From the NCBI GenBank assembly GCA_021807675.1, contig JAKBCR010000001.1:1-64000 (forward strand): a stretch of DNA of 64,000 bases, given 5' to 3'. Within the stretch, counting starts at the first letter, position 1. Each line of letters starts with the position of its first letter. This document shows positions 1 through 10,287 of the stretch, piece by piece. Position numbers and translations under genes: made by a program. The DNA is from Pseudomonadota bacterium (GTDB lineage: Bacteria > Pseudomonadota > Gammaproteobacteria > Steroidobacterales > Steroidobacteraceae). The notes beneath the pieces were generated by a model. It saw only the letters and a list, made by a program, of their open reading frames with translations, did not search any database and was not told where the DNA came from.

Positions 1-2
1 GC

Positions 3-593
3 ATGACGACTCCCGAAGCCGTTGCGGCGGCGCTGGCGGCCCGCGTCGATGCGATCGGCTTCGTCTTTGCGGACTCCCCGCGGCAGCTGACTCTCGAGGA
101 CGCGGTGGCGCTGGCAGCGCCGGCGCGCGGCCGGGTTCGCTGTGTTGCGGTGACACGCCAGCCGAGCCAGCGGCACCTCGACGACGTCCTCGCGGTGTTC
201 CGTCCCGACGTGCTCCAGACCGACACGGAAGACCTGCGAGTATTGCAGCTGCCGAAGCAGCTCGAGCTGCTCCCGGTCTTCCGCGGTGGGGACGCGCCCC
301 AGGGAAGGCTGCCGCCCCGCCTGCTTTTCGAGGGGCCCACGAGCGGCAGCGGGATTCCTTGCGACTGGACGGTCGCGCAGCGGATGGCGCGCCGGACGCA
401 GCTCGTACTGGCCGGCGGCTTGGATCCCGACAACGTCGGCACGGCGATCGGTGCGGTTCGCCCCTTCGGGGTCGACGTCTCGAGCGGAGTGGAGGAGCGG
501 CCGGGCGTGAAGAGCCCTGCCGAGGTGATGCGGTTCGCGGCCGCGGCGCGCAGCGCCTTCGAAATGATCCAACAGGAGCAACAGTCGGCATGA
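3..593 (+). CDS. trpF: Phosphoribosylanthranilate isomerase, 5' end cut by window edge
   Basis: Translation MTTPEAVAAALAARVDAIGFVFADSPRQ... fits TrpF after the KICGMT motif; followed by trpB and trpA. Confidence 0.93.
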   Translation: MTTPEAVAAALAARVDAIGFVFADSPRQLTLEDAVALAAPARGRVRCVAVTRQPSQRHLDDVLAVFRPDVLQTDTEDLRVLQLPKQLELLPVFRGGDAPQGRLPPRLLFEGPTSGSGIPCDWTVAQRMARRTQLVLAGGLDPDNVGTAIGAVRPFGVDVSSGVEERPGVKSPAEVMRFAAAARSAFEMIQQEQQSA

Positions 594-608
594 CAAGATC
601 GTCTGGAA

Positions 609-690
609 CGATTTTACTCGGCCGATCCCTGCGCCTCGGCCCTGCGGGCCCGCCCTGCCGGGCGTTCAAAATTGCTCCTGAAAATTTTGT
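609..690. repeat. Dispersed repeat family R1, copy 1 (trpF-trpB intergenic, diverged)
   Basis: cgattttactcggccgatccctgcgcctcggccctgcgggcccg...caaaattgctcctgaaaattttgt aligns with copies at 5968 and 16570. Confidence 0.75.
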
Positions 691-723
691 GGACGGCGAC
701 AGCCGGCCCGGAGGGGTTCCCCG

Positions 724-2007
724 ATGAGCTTCGGCTCGCGAAGCCGGGGCTCACAGGGCGCAGGGACGGAGCCCCGCAATCCCGCCGCATCCTGCGATCC
801 CCTCGCGGACCTGATCTCGGGCCGCTTCCCCGATGCGCGGGGCCGCTTCGGGCCCTTCGGAGGACGCTACGTGCCGGAGACGCTGATTCCGGCGCTGGAG
901 CGGCTGCAGCAGGGCATCCGGGAGCATCTGCATTCCGCCAACTTCCAACAGGAGCTCGCGCGGGAGCTCACGAGCTGGGCGGGACGGCCCACGGCCCTGA
1001 CGTTCGCCGGCCGGCTGTCCGAGCGCTGGGGCGCGCGAATCTGGCTGAAGCGCGAGGACCTCGCCCACACCGGGGCGCACAAGATCAACAATGCCCTCGG
1101 GCAGGCGCTTCTCGCGAGGCGTCTCGGCGCAAAGCGCATCGTGGCGGAGACCGGAGCCGGCCAGCACGGCGTGGCGAGCGCCGCGGCCTGCGCGAGGCTG
1201 GGGTTGCCCTGCACCGTGTACATGGGCGCCATGGACATGGAGCGGCAGGCCCCCAACGTCGATCGCATGCGCCTCCTCGGCGCCACGGTAGTGGCGGTGA
1301 CGAGCGGTGATCGCACGCTGCGCGCGGCGATCGACGAAGCTCTGCGCGACTGGGTGTCCGACCCCCTCAACACGTACTATCTCCTCGGCTCGGCGCTCGG
1401 CCCGCACCCTTATCCCTATCTGGTACGCGAGCTGCAGTCCGTGATCGGACGGGAAGCGCGGGCGCAGATCATCGAGCGAAGCGGCGCGCTGCCCGATGCG
1501 GTGATTGCCTGCGTGGGCGGAGGCTCCAACTCCATCGGCGCGTTTCATGCCTTCATTGCGGACCGCGCGGTCGAGCTGATCGGGATCGAGGCGGGCGGCC
1601 GCGGGACGGCGCTGGGTGAGAATTCCGCAACGATCTCCTTCGGCCGACCGGGTGTGTTGCACGGCACCTACTCCATGCTGCTGCAGGATGAGAACGGTCA
1701 GATCCAGGAGACTCATTCCGTCTCGGCGGGTCTCGACTATCCGGGCATCGGGCCGGAGCATGCCCTCCTCGCGTCGGTGGGCCGCGCACGGTATGACACC
1801 GCTAGTGACGCGGAGGCGCTCGAGGCCGTGCGCACGCTCTGCGAGTGCGAGGGCATCCTGCCGGCGCTCGAGAGCGCGCACGCTCTTGCCGGGGCGCGGC
1901 GCTGGGCAGAGAGCCATCCGGGCCGGTCGGTGCTCGTGTGTCTCTCGGGGCGGGGCGACAAGGATATGCCCACGTTGCAAAAGACATTGCTGGCGGCGAA
2001 GTCATGA
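724..2007 (+). CDS. trpB: Tryptophan synthase beta chain
   Basis: GRFGPFGGRYVPETLIPAL, LKREDLAHTGAHKINNALGQ (PLP lysine), CVGGGSNSIG. Confidence 0.98.
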   Translation: MSFGSRSRGSQGAGTEPRNPAASCDPLADLISGRFPDARGRFGPFGGRYVPETLIPALERLQQGIREHLHSANFQQELARELTSWAGRPTALTFAGRLSERWGARIWLKREDLAHTGAHKINNALGQALLARRLGAKRIVAETGAGQHGVASAAACARLGLPCTVYMGAMDMERQAPNVDRMRLLGATVVAVTSGDRTLRAAIDEALRDWVSDPLNTYYLLGSALGPHPYPYLVRELQSVIGREARAQIIERSGALPDAVIACVGGGSNSIGAFHAFIADRAVELIGIEAGGRGTALGENSATISFGRPGVLHGTYSMLLQDENGQIQETHSVSAGLDYPGIGPEHALLASVGRARYDTASDAEALEAVRTLCECEGILPALESAHALAGARRWAESHPGRSVLVCLSGRGDKDMPTLQKTLLAAKS

Positions 2008-2780
2008 GGGGTGACGAGAGCATCAGCGCCGCCATTCTGGCGGCCAAGGCGCGCGGTGAGCCGGCGCTCGTCGCCTACCTCACCGCGGGCTTCCCGAGCC
2101 GCGACAGCTTCAAGCAGCATCTGCAGGCCATCGCCGAAGCCGCTGATGTCGTCGAGATCGGAGTGCCTTTCACCGATCCCATGGCGGACGGCGTCACCAT
2201 CCAGCGCGCGAGCCACGCCGCACTCGCCCAAGGCGTGAGCCTGCGTTGGATCCTGGCGCAGCTCGCGGCGATGCCGCGAGTCAAAGCGCCGCTGCTGCTC
2301 ATGAGCTACCTCAACCCGCTGCTCGTGCTGGGGCCGGAGGCACTCGCCTCATCGGCGGCCCGGGCCGGCGTCGCCGGCTTCATCGTCCCGGACCTGCCTT
2401 TCGATGAGAGCGCCGAGCTGCGCGCCGGGCTGGAGAGCCAAGGGCTCGCGCTGGTTCAAATGGTCACTCCCGTGACCTCCTCGCAGCGGCTGGAGCAGAT
2501 CTGCGCGAGCAGCCAGGGGTTCCTCTACGCGGTGACGATGACGGGCACCACGGGCAAGAATGTCGCAGTGCCTCCCGAAGTGACCCGGTACCTCGATACC
2601 GTGCGCTCGCGATCACCGGTGCCCGTCTGCGCGGGCTTCGGCATTCGCGGCCGCGAGCAGCTCGAGCTGCTGCGTGATCATGTCGATGGGGTGGTGATCG
2701 GCTCGGCGCTCGTGGAGGTGCTCGAGCGCGGCGCAGACCCGGCGCGCTGGCTGCGGGATCTTCGATTGTCCCGTTCGTGA
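2004..2780 (+). CDS. trpA: Tryptophan synthase alpha chain
   Basis: ALVAYLTAGFPS, DVVEIGVPFTDPMADGVTIQRA, PDLPFDES; ATGA overlap with the trpB stop. Confidence 0.97.
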   Translation: MRGDESISAAILAAKARGEPALVAYLTAGFPSRDSFKQHLQAIAEAADVVEIGVPFTDPMADGVTIQRASHAALAQGVSLRWILAQLAAMPRVKAPLLLMSYLNPLLVLGPEALASSAARAGVAGFIVPDLPFDESAELRAGLESQGLALVQMVTPVTSSQRLEQICASSQGFLYAVTMTGTTGKNVAVPPEVTRYLDTVRSRSPVPVCAGFGIRGREQLELLRDHVDGVVIGSALVEVLERGADPARWLRDLRLSRS

Positions 2781-2787
2781 TGCCGCG

Positions 2788-4428
2788 TCAAAAGAGCCGA
2801 TAGACGACGAAGAGCCACGCCGCTGCGAGCCCTGCCAGCGTCCATCCGGGCCATGCCGCGCGACCGAGCGCGAGCCAGATGATACCGCCGAGCAGGACGG
2901 CCGCTCCGAGGATGACCGCATCGCGCCGCCTGTGGCCACGGCGCAGCTCCGCGTGCAGCAACTCGACGGCCGGCGTCTCGACCAGCATCCGCAGCATGCC
3001 GCCCTCGGCTTTCTGCAAGGCACCCTTCAGGAAGGCGGGCAGAACGCGCGCCGCCTCGATCAGCTCCGGCAACTGCGTGCGCACGCTGCGCAGGATCTGA
3101 CGCAAGCTCATGCGCTCGCGCATCCATTCGCGCAGGATGGGCGCCGCGGTATGCCAGACGTCGAGCTGCGGATAGAGCTCACGGCCAAGTCCCTCGACGT
3201 TGACCAGCGTCTTCTGCAGCAGGATGAGCTGCGGCTGCAGCTCCACATTGAACCGGCGCGAGATCTCGAAGAGGCGCACCAGAAGGTTGGCGAATGAGAT
3301 GTCCTCGAGCGGCCGGTCGAATATCGGCTCGCACACGGTGCGCACGGCCGATTCGATCTCGTCCACCCGCGTGCCCACGGGCACCCACCCGGACTCGACG
3401 TGCAGTTGCGCCACGCGGCGGTAGTCGCGATCGAACACGGCGAGGAAGTTCTCGGCGAGATAGCTCTGGTCGCGGGGGTCAAGCGTGCCGACGATGCCGA
3501 AGTCGACCGCCGCGTAGCGCGGCCGGGCCGGATCGTCGACGATCACGAAGATGTTGCCGGGGTGCATGTCGGCGTGGAAGAAGTTGTGCCGAAACACCTG
3601 TGTGAAGAAGATCCGCACCCCGTTTTCCGCGAGCAGCCGGATGTCGGTGCCGAGAGCGCGCAGCTTTGCCATGTCGCTGATCGGAACGCCCCGGATGCGC
3701 TCCATCACCATCACGTCGATGCGGCAGTGATCCCAGTAGACCTCCGGGACGTAGAGCAGATCCGAGGCCGCGAAGTTGCGCTTGAGCTGCGAGGCGTTGG
3801 CCGCCTCGCGCATGAGATCGAGCTCGTCGATGACCGTCTTCTGGTACTCGCGCACGATCTCGATCGGGCGCAGCCGGCGGCCCTCGCGCCAGTAGGCCTG
3901 CGCGAGCTCGGCGAGCGCGAAGAGCACCTCGAGATCGCGCTCGATGAGCTCGCTGATCCCCGGCCGCAGCACCTTGACCACCACTTCCTTGCCGTCGGGA
4001 AGGCGGGCCGCATGCACCTGGGCGATGGAAGCGGCTGCGAGCGGCGTCTCCTCGAATTCAGAGAACGCCTCCGAGACAGGGCGCCCATAGGCCTTCTCGA
4101 TGAGGGCCCGTGCCACCGATCCGGGGAAGGGAGGAACGCGATCCTGCAGATGAGCGAGCTCCTCGGCGACGTCGGGGGGCAGCAGGTCGCGCCGGGTCGA
4201 GAGCGCCTGACCGAACTTGACGAAGATCGGCCCCAGCTCCTCGAGCGCGAGCCGCAGGCGCACCGCGGGGCTGGCGGCCCGGTGGGGATTCAGCCAAGTG
4301 TCGGGAGAGAGGTAGAACAGAAACCGCAGCGGAGCATACAGGTGCGTCGCCCGCACGAAATCGTGCAGGCCGTATTTCAGCAGCACCCGCTGAATCTGCA
4401 GGAGCCGCGCGAGAACGCGCAGCTTCAC
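2788..4428 (-). CDS. ubiB: ABC1/AarF-family ubiquinone biosynthesis kinase-like protein UbiB
   Basis: LGPIFVKFGQALSTRRDLLPPD, AAASIAQVHAARL, FHADMHPGNIFV; C-terminal TM region. Confidence 0.96.
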   Translation of the reverse strand: MKLRVLARLLQIQRVLLKYGLHDFVRATHLYAPLRFLFYLSPDTWLNPHRAASPAVRLRLALEELGPIFVKFGQALSTRRDLLPPDVAEELAHLQDRVPPFPGSVARALIEKAYGRPVSEAFSEFEETPLAAASIAQVHAARLPDGKEVVVKVLRPGISELIERDLEVLFALAELAQAYWREGRRLRPIEIVREYQKTVIDELDLMREAANASQLKRNFAASDLLYVPEVYWDHCRIDVMVMERIRGVPISDMAKLRALGTDIRLLAENGVRIFFTQVFRHNFFHADMHPGNIFVIVDDPARPRYAAVDFGIVGTLDPRDQSYLAENFLAVFDRDYRRVAQLHVESGWVPVGTRVDEIESAVRTVCEPIFDRPLEDISFANLLVRLFEISRRFNVELQPQLILLQKTLVNVEGLGRELYPQLDVWHTAAPILREWMRERMSLRQILRSVRTQLPELIEAARVLPAFLKGALQKAEGGMLRMLVETPAVELLHAELRRGHRRRDAVILGAAVLLGGIIWLALGRAAWPGWTLAGLAAAWLFVVYRLF

Positions 4429-4444
4429 GGGCGGAGCACCGGTG

Positions 4445-5053
4445 TCATTTCGCCCCGAGCCGCTGCTTCAGCAGCTCGAGGCGTGCATCGAGGCGGTCGA
4501 TGTCCTCACGCAGCGCGTCCACGCCGCGCAGGAACTGCTCTCCCTCCTCCCGCGATACCAGGTCGCCACGCTCGTGGCTGAAGTACTCGCCGACGTCCCG
4601 GAGCAGTGTCTCGGCCGCACTGCGGCTCCAGCCCAGCGCACCGCGCGCCAGCCGGCCGATCCGATGCGCCGCCACATCGCCGATGAGGATCGAGAGCTCC
4701 TCCTCCGGATCGGGCGTGAGCAGCTTCGCCAGCTCCCGGAATTTCTGCGCGAGCTCCGCATCGCCGCGCACCTCCACCTCGCCACCGGACAGCGGCGCGT
4801 CCTCGGCGCGGCCGCCGAGCGCGAGCAGACTCAAGGGACCGCCGATCACCTCCGCGTCGGCTGGCAGGCTCCCGCGGGTGATGCGCAGGGAGTTGCCGGT
4901 GGACTCGACCAACACCCGCACGAGCGCCGGCGCCTCGATGGCGATGCGTCGGCCGGCAAGCTCCGCGCAGAGCTGCTGCGCGCGGGGCGAGCGGGGGAGC
5001 CCCCGGTTGAGGACGTTCTCTAGCGTGGCGGTAAGCATGAGTCGGCCCGTCAA
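4445..5053 (-). CDS. ubiJ: Ubiquinone biosynthesis accessory factor UbiJ (SCP2-like)
   Basis: Size and composition, position between ubiE and ubiB, SCP2-like N-terminus; start could be 5038. Confidence 0.85.
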   Translation of the reverse strand: MTGRLMLTATLENVLNRGLPRSPRAQQLCAELAGRRIAIEAPALVRVLVESTGNSLRITRGSLPADAEVIGGPLSLLALGGRAEDAPLSGGEVEVRGDAELAQKFRELAKLLTPDPEEELSILIGDVAAHRIGRLARGALGWSRSAAETLLRDVGEYFSHERGDLVSREEGEQFLRGVDALREDIDRLDARLELLKQRLGAK

Positions 5054-5799
5054 AACTTGTAACCGCGATGCACCGCGACGATGCCGCCCGAGAGGTTGTG
5101 ATAGCGGCAGCCCTCGAGCCCGGCCGCCTGCATCATCTCGAGCAGCGCTTCCTGGCCCGGATGCATGCGGATGGACTCCGCGAGGTAGCGGTAGCTCGCC
5201 TCATCCCGTGCCACGACCCTCCCGAGGAGCGGCAGCACCCGGAACGAGTAGAGGTCGTAGAATGACCCGAGCCCGGGAGCCACCGGGTGGGAGAATTCCA
5301 GCACCAGGAGCTGCCCGCCCGGCTTCAACACCCGCCGCATCGCGGCGAGCGCGGCGGGCTTGTCGGTGACGTTACGCAGCCCGAAACCGATGGTGACACA
5401 ATCGAAGGTGTCGTCGGCGAACGGCAGGCGCTGCGCGTCGGCCTGCACGTAATGCACGTTGCCGAGCACGCCACGGTCCGTCAGCCGGTCGCGTCCCCTC
5501 TGCAGCATGGCGGAGTTGATATCGCTCAGCACTACGAGCCCCCGCTCCCCCACCTGCTCGGCGAGCCCGGCCGCAAGATCCCCCGTACCGCCGGCCACAT
5601 CGAGAGCCCGCTGTCCCGGCCGCAGCCCCGTGAGCGCCAGGGTGAAACGCTTCCAGAGCCGATGGGCGCCCCCCGACATGAGATCGTTCATCAGGTCGTA
5701 ATTGCGGGCGACGGAATCGAAGACACCGCGTACCCGGCGCGCTTTGTCGCGCCAGGGCACACGCTCGTAGCCGAAGTCGGTGGATCGGGGGTCAGTCAT
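5050..5799 (-). CDS. ubiE: Demethylmenaquinone/ubiquinone methyltransferase UbiE
   Basis: [56 protein letters not shown]. Confidence 0.97.
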   Translation of the reverse strand: MTDPRSTDFGYERVPWRDKARRVRGVFDSVARNYDLMNDLMSGGAHRLWKRFTLALTGLRPGQRALDVAGGTGDLAAGLAEQVGERGLVVLSDINSAMLQRGRDRLTDRGVLGNVHYVQADAQRLPFADDTFDCVTIGFGLRNVTDKPAALAAMRRVLKPGGQLLVLEFSHPVAPGLGSFYDLYSFRVLPLLGRVVARDEASYRYLAESIRMHPGQEALLEMMQAAGLEGCRYHNLSGGIVAVHRGYKF

Positions 5800-5897
5800 C
5801 GCATCGCCGGATCGCGGGCAGGAGGCGCATTGTATCCGTCTTGCTTTTTGCTCGACATGCTGCGCAGAATCCGCCCCGGTAAAGGGGGTCTTGAACT

Positions 5898-5940
5898 AAA
5901 AGGCCGGGTGGCTGTCAAAAGCCGCTCGGCCTTTTCTTTT
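5898..5940. terminator. Hairpin plus T tract between ubiE and the DUF971 gene
   Basis: aaaaggccg...cggccttttcttttt inverted repeat. Confidence 0.6.
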
Positions 5941-6127
5941 TGGCGCAAAGCGCGGCACCCTGCCGCGTTGCTCGGCCATCCTGGGCCTCGGCCCTTCGGG
6001 CCCGGCGCTGCGCGCCGTCCAAAATCGCTCCAGGCGATTTTGTGCGCGAGCGCGGCCCAGCACCGCACTCGACCCCGCGGTCCGGGGAGCGACCCTGAAC
6101 CGCTTCATCACTTGCTTTCGGACGGCG
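5938..6127 (-). repeat. Dispersed repeat family R3, copy E5 (contains R1 copy 2)
   Basis: Minus-strand head ccgtccgaaagcaagtga and tail gcggcagggtgccgcgctttgcgcc match other R3 copies. Confidence 0.65.
5968..6043. repeat. Dispersed repeat family R1, copy 2
   Basis: catcctgggcctcggcccttcgggcccggcgctgcgcgccgtccaaaatcgctccaggcgattttgt; nearly identical to the copy at 16570. Confidence 0.85.
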
Positions 6128-6485
6128 CCAGGGCATGGACGCGTGCGAGGTATTGGGACCACTTCGCCTCGCGGTCGCGGCCGAGCTCGTAGAGGTATTT
6201 CCACGTGTAAAGGCCGGTGTCGTGGCCGTCGTCGAAGACGAGCTTCACGGCGTACTGGCCGACTGGCTCAATCGCGCTCACGCCGACTGATTCCTTGCCG
6301 AGCACCAGGGTCTCCTGGCCGGGGCCGTGGCCCTTGACCTCGGCCGAGGGGGAGTGGACACGCAGGTACTCGAAAGGCAGCTCGAACCGTCTGCCGTCCT
6401 CGAAGAAGACCTCCAGCAGGCGGGAAGCGCGCCGGAGCTTGATCTCAACGGGGCGGGGGTCGGCGGGAGGTGTGGGGGCGGGCAT
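6108..6485 (-). CDS. DUF971 family protein
   Basis: PVEIKLRRASRLLEVFFEDGRRFELPFEYLRVHSPSAEVKGHG...YAVKLVFDDGHDTGLYTWKYLYELG. Confidence 0.9.
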   Translation of the reverse strand: MPAPTPPADPRPVEIKLRRASRLLEVFFEDGRRFELPFEYLRVHSPSAEVKGHGPGQETLVLGKESVGVSAIEPVGQYAVKLVFDDGHDTGLYTWKYLYELGRDREAKWSQYLARVHALAPSESK

Positions 6486-6553
6486 GGGGGGAGTATAGGT
6501 GCCACGCCGCGCTTGCACTATCATGGGCGTCTCTGCTCCAGCCGTGGAACAAA

Positions 6554-8368
6554 GTGGACGCTACAGACACCTCCCATCCCGACTACTATCACCGTGTGGT
6601 CGACTGCCAGTGGGCCTGTCCGGCCCATACCGATGTCCCCGAGTACATTCGGCTGATCGCCCAAGGCCGCTTCACCGAGGCGTACCTGGTCAACCGGCAC
6701 TCCAATGTCTTTCCCGGCATTCTCGGGCGCGTTTGCGACCGGCCGTGCGAGCCTGCATGCCGCCGCGGCCGAGTCGAAGCCAAGCCGGTCGCCATCTGCC
6801 GGCTGAAGCGGGTGGCTGCGGACCATCGGGATGGCATCACCGGCAAGCTCCCCCCCATACCGAAGGTCAAGAACGGCAAACGCATCGCCTGTATCGGCGC
6901 CGGCTGCGCCTCGCTCACAGTCGCCAACGATCTGATGCCGCTCGGCTACCAGGTCACGATCTTCGAGCAGTACGGCGAGCCCGGTGGCCTGATGCGCACC
7001 AACATACCCTCCTTCCGCCTGCCCCAGGCAGTCCTCGAGGAGGAGATCCGGATGATCGTGGACATGGGAGTGGACCTCAGGCTGGGGGCTCCCATCGACA
7101 GCATGAGGGAGCTGCTCGCGACGGGCGGATTCGATGCGGTCTTCGTGGGCTCCGGGGCTCCCAAGGGCAAGAACCTCGATCTCCCCGGCCGTGCCGCCGC
7201 GGATGCCAACGTGCACATCGGCATCGCCTGGCTGGAGTCGGTGGCATTCGGCCATATCGAGCGGATCGGCGAGCGCGTCCTCATCATCGGGGTCGGCAAC
7301 ACGGCGATGGACTGCTGTCGCACGAGCCTGCGGCTCGGCGCGAAGCAGGTCAAGGTGATGGCGCGCAAGCCGCGCGGCTTCTTCAAGGCATCGGAGTGGG
7401 AGCTCGAGGATGCCGAGGAGGAAAGCGTCGATATCGTCGTCAACCGCTCACCGAAGGCGTTTGTCATCGAAGGCGGGCGCCTCGTTGGAATGACGTTCGA
7501 ATGCATGGAGTATGAGCTCGATGGCCGCGGCCGCATAACCGCGGAGCGCATGACGGGCGAGGAATTCATTCCCGCGGACGATGTCATCCTCGCGATCGGA
7601 CAGGAGAACGCCTTCCCCTGGATCGAAGGCGACCTCGGCATCGAGCTCGACAAGTGGCACGTGCCCGTGGTCGATCCGGTGACCTACCGGTCGACCCGCC
7701 CCGGGGTGTTCTTCGGTGGCGATGCCGCATTCGGGCCCAAGAACATCATCTGGGCGGTAGAGCACGGCCATCAGGCCGCCATCTCGATTCACAAGCACTG
7801 CCAGGGCGAGCCCATCGCCGAGCGCCTGCCGCCCGGCGTGAATCTGCAGAGTCGCAAGATGGGCATGCACGAGTGGTCGTACTCCAACGATTACGCCTCC
7901 GTCGAGCGGCGGCTGGTGCCCCACGTCTCGCTCAAGGAGCGGTTCAAGAAACTCAACATCGAGGTCGAGCTCGGCTTCACCGCGGAGCAGGCCGCGCAGG
8001 AAGTGCAGCGCTGCCTCAACTGCGACGTGCAGACGGTCTTCAGCGCGAAGCTCTGCATCGAGTGCGATGCCTGCCTCGACATATGCCCCGTCGACTGCCT
8101 CACGATCACCGCCAACGGACCCGAGTCCGAGCTGCGAGGCAGACTCAAGGTGCCCGCCCGCAATCTGACTCAGCCGCTCTACGTGTCGGGGGCGCTGCCG
8201 CAGACGGCGCGGGTCATGGTGAAGGACGAGGACCTCTGCGTTCACTGCGGCCTCTGCGCCGAGCGGTGCCCCACCGCCGCATGGGACATGCAGAAGTCCC
8301 ACGTCCACTGGCCGCACGCCGAGGATGAGGCCCAGGCGCTCGAGGCCCGTAAGCCCAAGATCGCCTGA
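6554..8368 (+). CDS. GltD-like NAD(P)/FAD oxidoreductase with C-terminal 2x[4Fe-4S] domain (KorC-type subunit of 2-oxoacid:NAD(P)+ oxidoreductase)
   Basis: CQWACPAHTDVPEY, ACIGAGCASLTVANDL, IGVGNTAMDCCR; CIECDACLDICPVDC and CVHCGLCAERCP; GTG start at 6554. Confidence 0.88.
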   Translation: MDATDTSHPDYYHRVVDCQWACPAHTDVPEYIRLIAQGRFTEAYLVNRHSNVFPGILGRVCDRPCEPACRRGRVEAKPVAICRLKRVAADHRDGITGKLPPIPKVKNGKRIACIGAGCASLTVANDLMPLGYQVTIFEQYGEPGGLMRTNIPSFRLPQAVLEEEIRMIVDMGVDLRLGAPIDSMRELLATGGFDAVFVGSGAPKGKNLDLPGRAAADANVHIGIAWLESVAFGHIERIGERVLIIGVGNTAMDCCRTSLRLGAKQVKVMARKPRGFFKASEWELEDAEEESVDIVVNRSPKAFVIEGGRLVGMTFECMEYELDGRGRITAERMTGEEFIPADDVILAIGQENAFPWIEGDLGIELDKWHVPVVDPVTYRSTRPGVFFGGDAAFGPKNIIWAVEHGHQAAISIHKHCQGEPIAERLPPGVNLQSRKMGMHEWSYSNDYASVERRLVPHVSLKERFKKLNIEVELGFTAEQAAQEVQRCLNCDVQTVFSAKLCIECDACLDICPVDCLTITANGPESELRGRLKVPARNLTQPLYVSGALPQTARVMVKDEDLCVHCGLCAERCPTAAWDMQKSHVHWPHAEDEAQALEARKPKIA

Positions 8369-8392
8369 TCCTCCTCGCTCGGACGTCCTAAA

Positions 8393-10267
8393 GTGACTAC
8401 CAACCGAATCAACGATTTCACCATCAAGATCGCCACGGTCAACGGCACCGGCTCGGCCAGCGCCAACACACTGCTGATGAAGTCCATCTTCAGAAGCGGC
8501 ATCCCCGTGATGGGCAAGAATTACTTCCCCTCCAACATCCAGGGCCTGCCCACCTGGTACGAGATCCGCGTGTCCCGCGACGGCCACGTGGCCCGCTCCG
8601 GCGCCGTCGACCTCATGGTCGCGATGAATGCCGAGACCTATTCGCGCGATGTGAAGGAAGTCGCTCCCGGCGGCTATCTCGTGTACGACTCCACGTGGCC
8701 GCGGCCCGCGCTCCTCGGCCGGTCCGACATCACGGTGCTCGGAGCTCCGCTCGCGAAGATGTGCAACGAGCGCTTCAACGGAGTGCGCACCCGCATTCTG
8801 ATGAAGAACATATGCTACGCGGGCGCTCTCGCGGCGCTGCTCGACCTCGACATCGAGCGCATCCGCGAGCTCCTGGCGGAGACCTACGCCAAGAAGCCGC
8901 AGCTCGTCGAGAGCAACATGAAGGCGATCGGGCTCGGCTATGACTACGCGCGGCAGCATTTCCCCTGTCCGTTGCCGCTCAAGGTCGAGAGGATGGACCG
9001 CACCGCCGGACACATCATGATCGACGGTAATACCGCAGCGGCGCTCGGCTGTGTGTTTGCGGGCGCGACCGTTGCGGCGTGGTATCCGATCACGCCCTCG
9101 ACCTCGCTGATGGATGCTTTCAAGGGCTTTTGCGATCGCTCGCGCATCGACCCGCAGACCGGCGCAAAGCGGTTCGCGTTCATTCAGGCGGAGGATGAGC
9201 TCGCCGCGATCGGGATGGTGATCGGCGCTTCCTGGAACGGCTGCCGCGCGTTCACCGCGACTTCTGGGCCCGGCATTTCGCTCATGAACGAGTTTCTGGG
9301 CCTCGCCTATTATGCCGAGATACCGGCTGTCGTGTTCGACGTTCAGCGCGTAGGACCGTCAACGGGAATGCCTACGCGCACACAGCAGTGCGATCTGATG
9401 GAGTGTGCCTACGCCTCCCACGGCGACACGCGCCACGTCTGCCTCTACCCCGCGAACCCCGAGGAATGCTTCTACATGGCCACCCAGGCCTTCGACCTCG
9501 CGGAACGGCTGCAGACGCCGGTGATGGTGCTGTCGGACCTCGACATCGGGATGAACGACTGGATGTGCCGGGAGCTCAAGTGGGACGACGCCTATCGGCC
9601 CGACCGCGGCAAGGTGTTGAACAAGGAGCAGATCGAGAAGCTGGAGAAATTCCAGCGGTATCTCGACAAGGACGGCGACGGGATCCCGTACCGGACCCTG
9701 CCGGGCGTGCATCCGAAGGGCGCCTGGTTCGCGCGGGGCTCGGGACACTCGCAATACGGCACGTATACAGAGGACTCCACGGAATACCAGATCGTGCTCG
9801 ACCGGCTGGTGAGGAAATGGGACACCGCGAAGAAACTGGTGCCGCGCGCCGTCATCGACGCGACGGCCGGGAGCGATATCGGCATTGTCTCGCTGGGAAG
9901 CTGCGACAGCGCGATCCAGGAGGCGCTCGCCATCCTCAAGGCTCGCGGTGTCGCCGTGAGCTACATGCGCGTGCGCGCCTTCCCGTTCGGCGAGGACGTG
10001 GAGCGGTTCCTCGCGGCGCACCGGCTGCTCTTCGTGGTGGAGCAGAATCGCGACGCCCAGCTTCGCTCGCTCTTGACGCTCGAGACCCCGATCGAGAAAT
10101 CCAAGCTGCGCTCGCTTCTGCACTACAGCGGCCTGCCCATCTCCTCGAGCTTCATCGTCGATGCGGTGCTCGCCGAGGTCCCACCCTCGTCCCTGAGACC
10201 CGCCGCCACCGAAGCGAGCGCTCCGGAAAACCCGCCGCCGCAGCAAAGAGACGCGGCGCGAGCCTGA
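8393..10267 (+). CDS. korA: 2-oxoacid:acceptor oxidoreductase, fused gamma-alpha subunit (KorA-like)
   Basis: N-terminal gamma domain (IKIATVNGTGSASANTLLMKSIFRSGIPVMGKNYFPSNIQGLPTWYEIRVS) fused to a PYR-type alpha domain; GTG start. Confidence 0.88.
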   Translation: MTTNRINDFTIKIATVNGTGSASANTLLMKSIFRSGIPVMGKNYFPSNIQGLPTWYEIRVSRDGHVARSGAVDLMVAMNAETYSRDVKEVAPGGYLVYDSTWPRPALLGRSDITVLGAPLAKMCNERFNGVRTRILMKNICYAGALAALLDLDIERIRELLAETYAKKPQLVESNMKAIGLGYDYARQHFPCPLPLKVERMDRTAGHIMIDGNTAAALGCVFAGATVAAWYPITPSTSLMDAFKGFCDRSRIDPQTGAKRFAFIQAEDELAAIGMVIGASWNGCRAFTATSGPGISLMNEFLGLAYYAEIPAVVFDVQRVGPSTGMPTRTQQCDLMECAYASHGDTRHVCLYPANPEECFYMATQAFDLAERLQTPVMVLSDLDIGMNDWMCRELKWDDAYRPDRGKVLNKEQIEKLEKFQRYLDKDGDGIPYRTLPGVHPKGAWFARGSGHSQYGTYTEDSTEYQIVLDRLVRKWDTAKKLVPRAVIDATAGSDIGIVSLGSCDSAIQEALAILKARGVAVSYMRVRAFPFGEDVERFLAAHRLLFVVEQNRDAQLRSLLTLETPIEKSKLRSLLHYSGLPISSSFIVDAVLAEVPPSSLRPAATEASAPENPPPQQRDAARA

Positions 10268-10287
10268 CAGAGAACCCGAGTTAAGCC

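Noticed and set aside
751-1980. 409-aa minus-strand ORF
   Set aside because: Antisense to trpB, no recognisable motifs, Arg/Ala-rich GC artefact.
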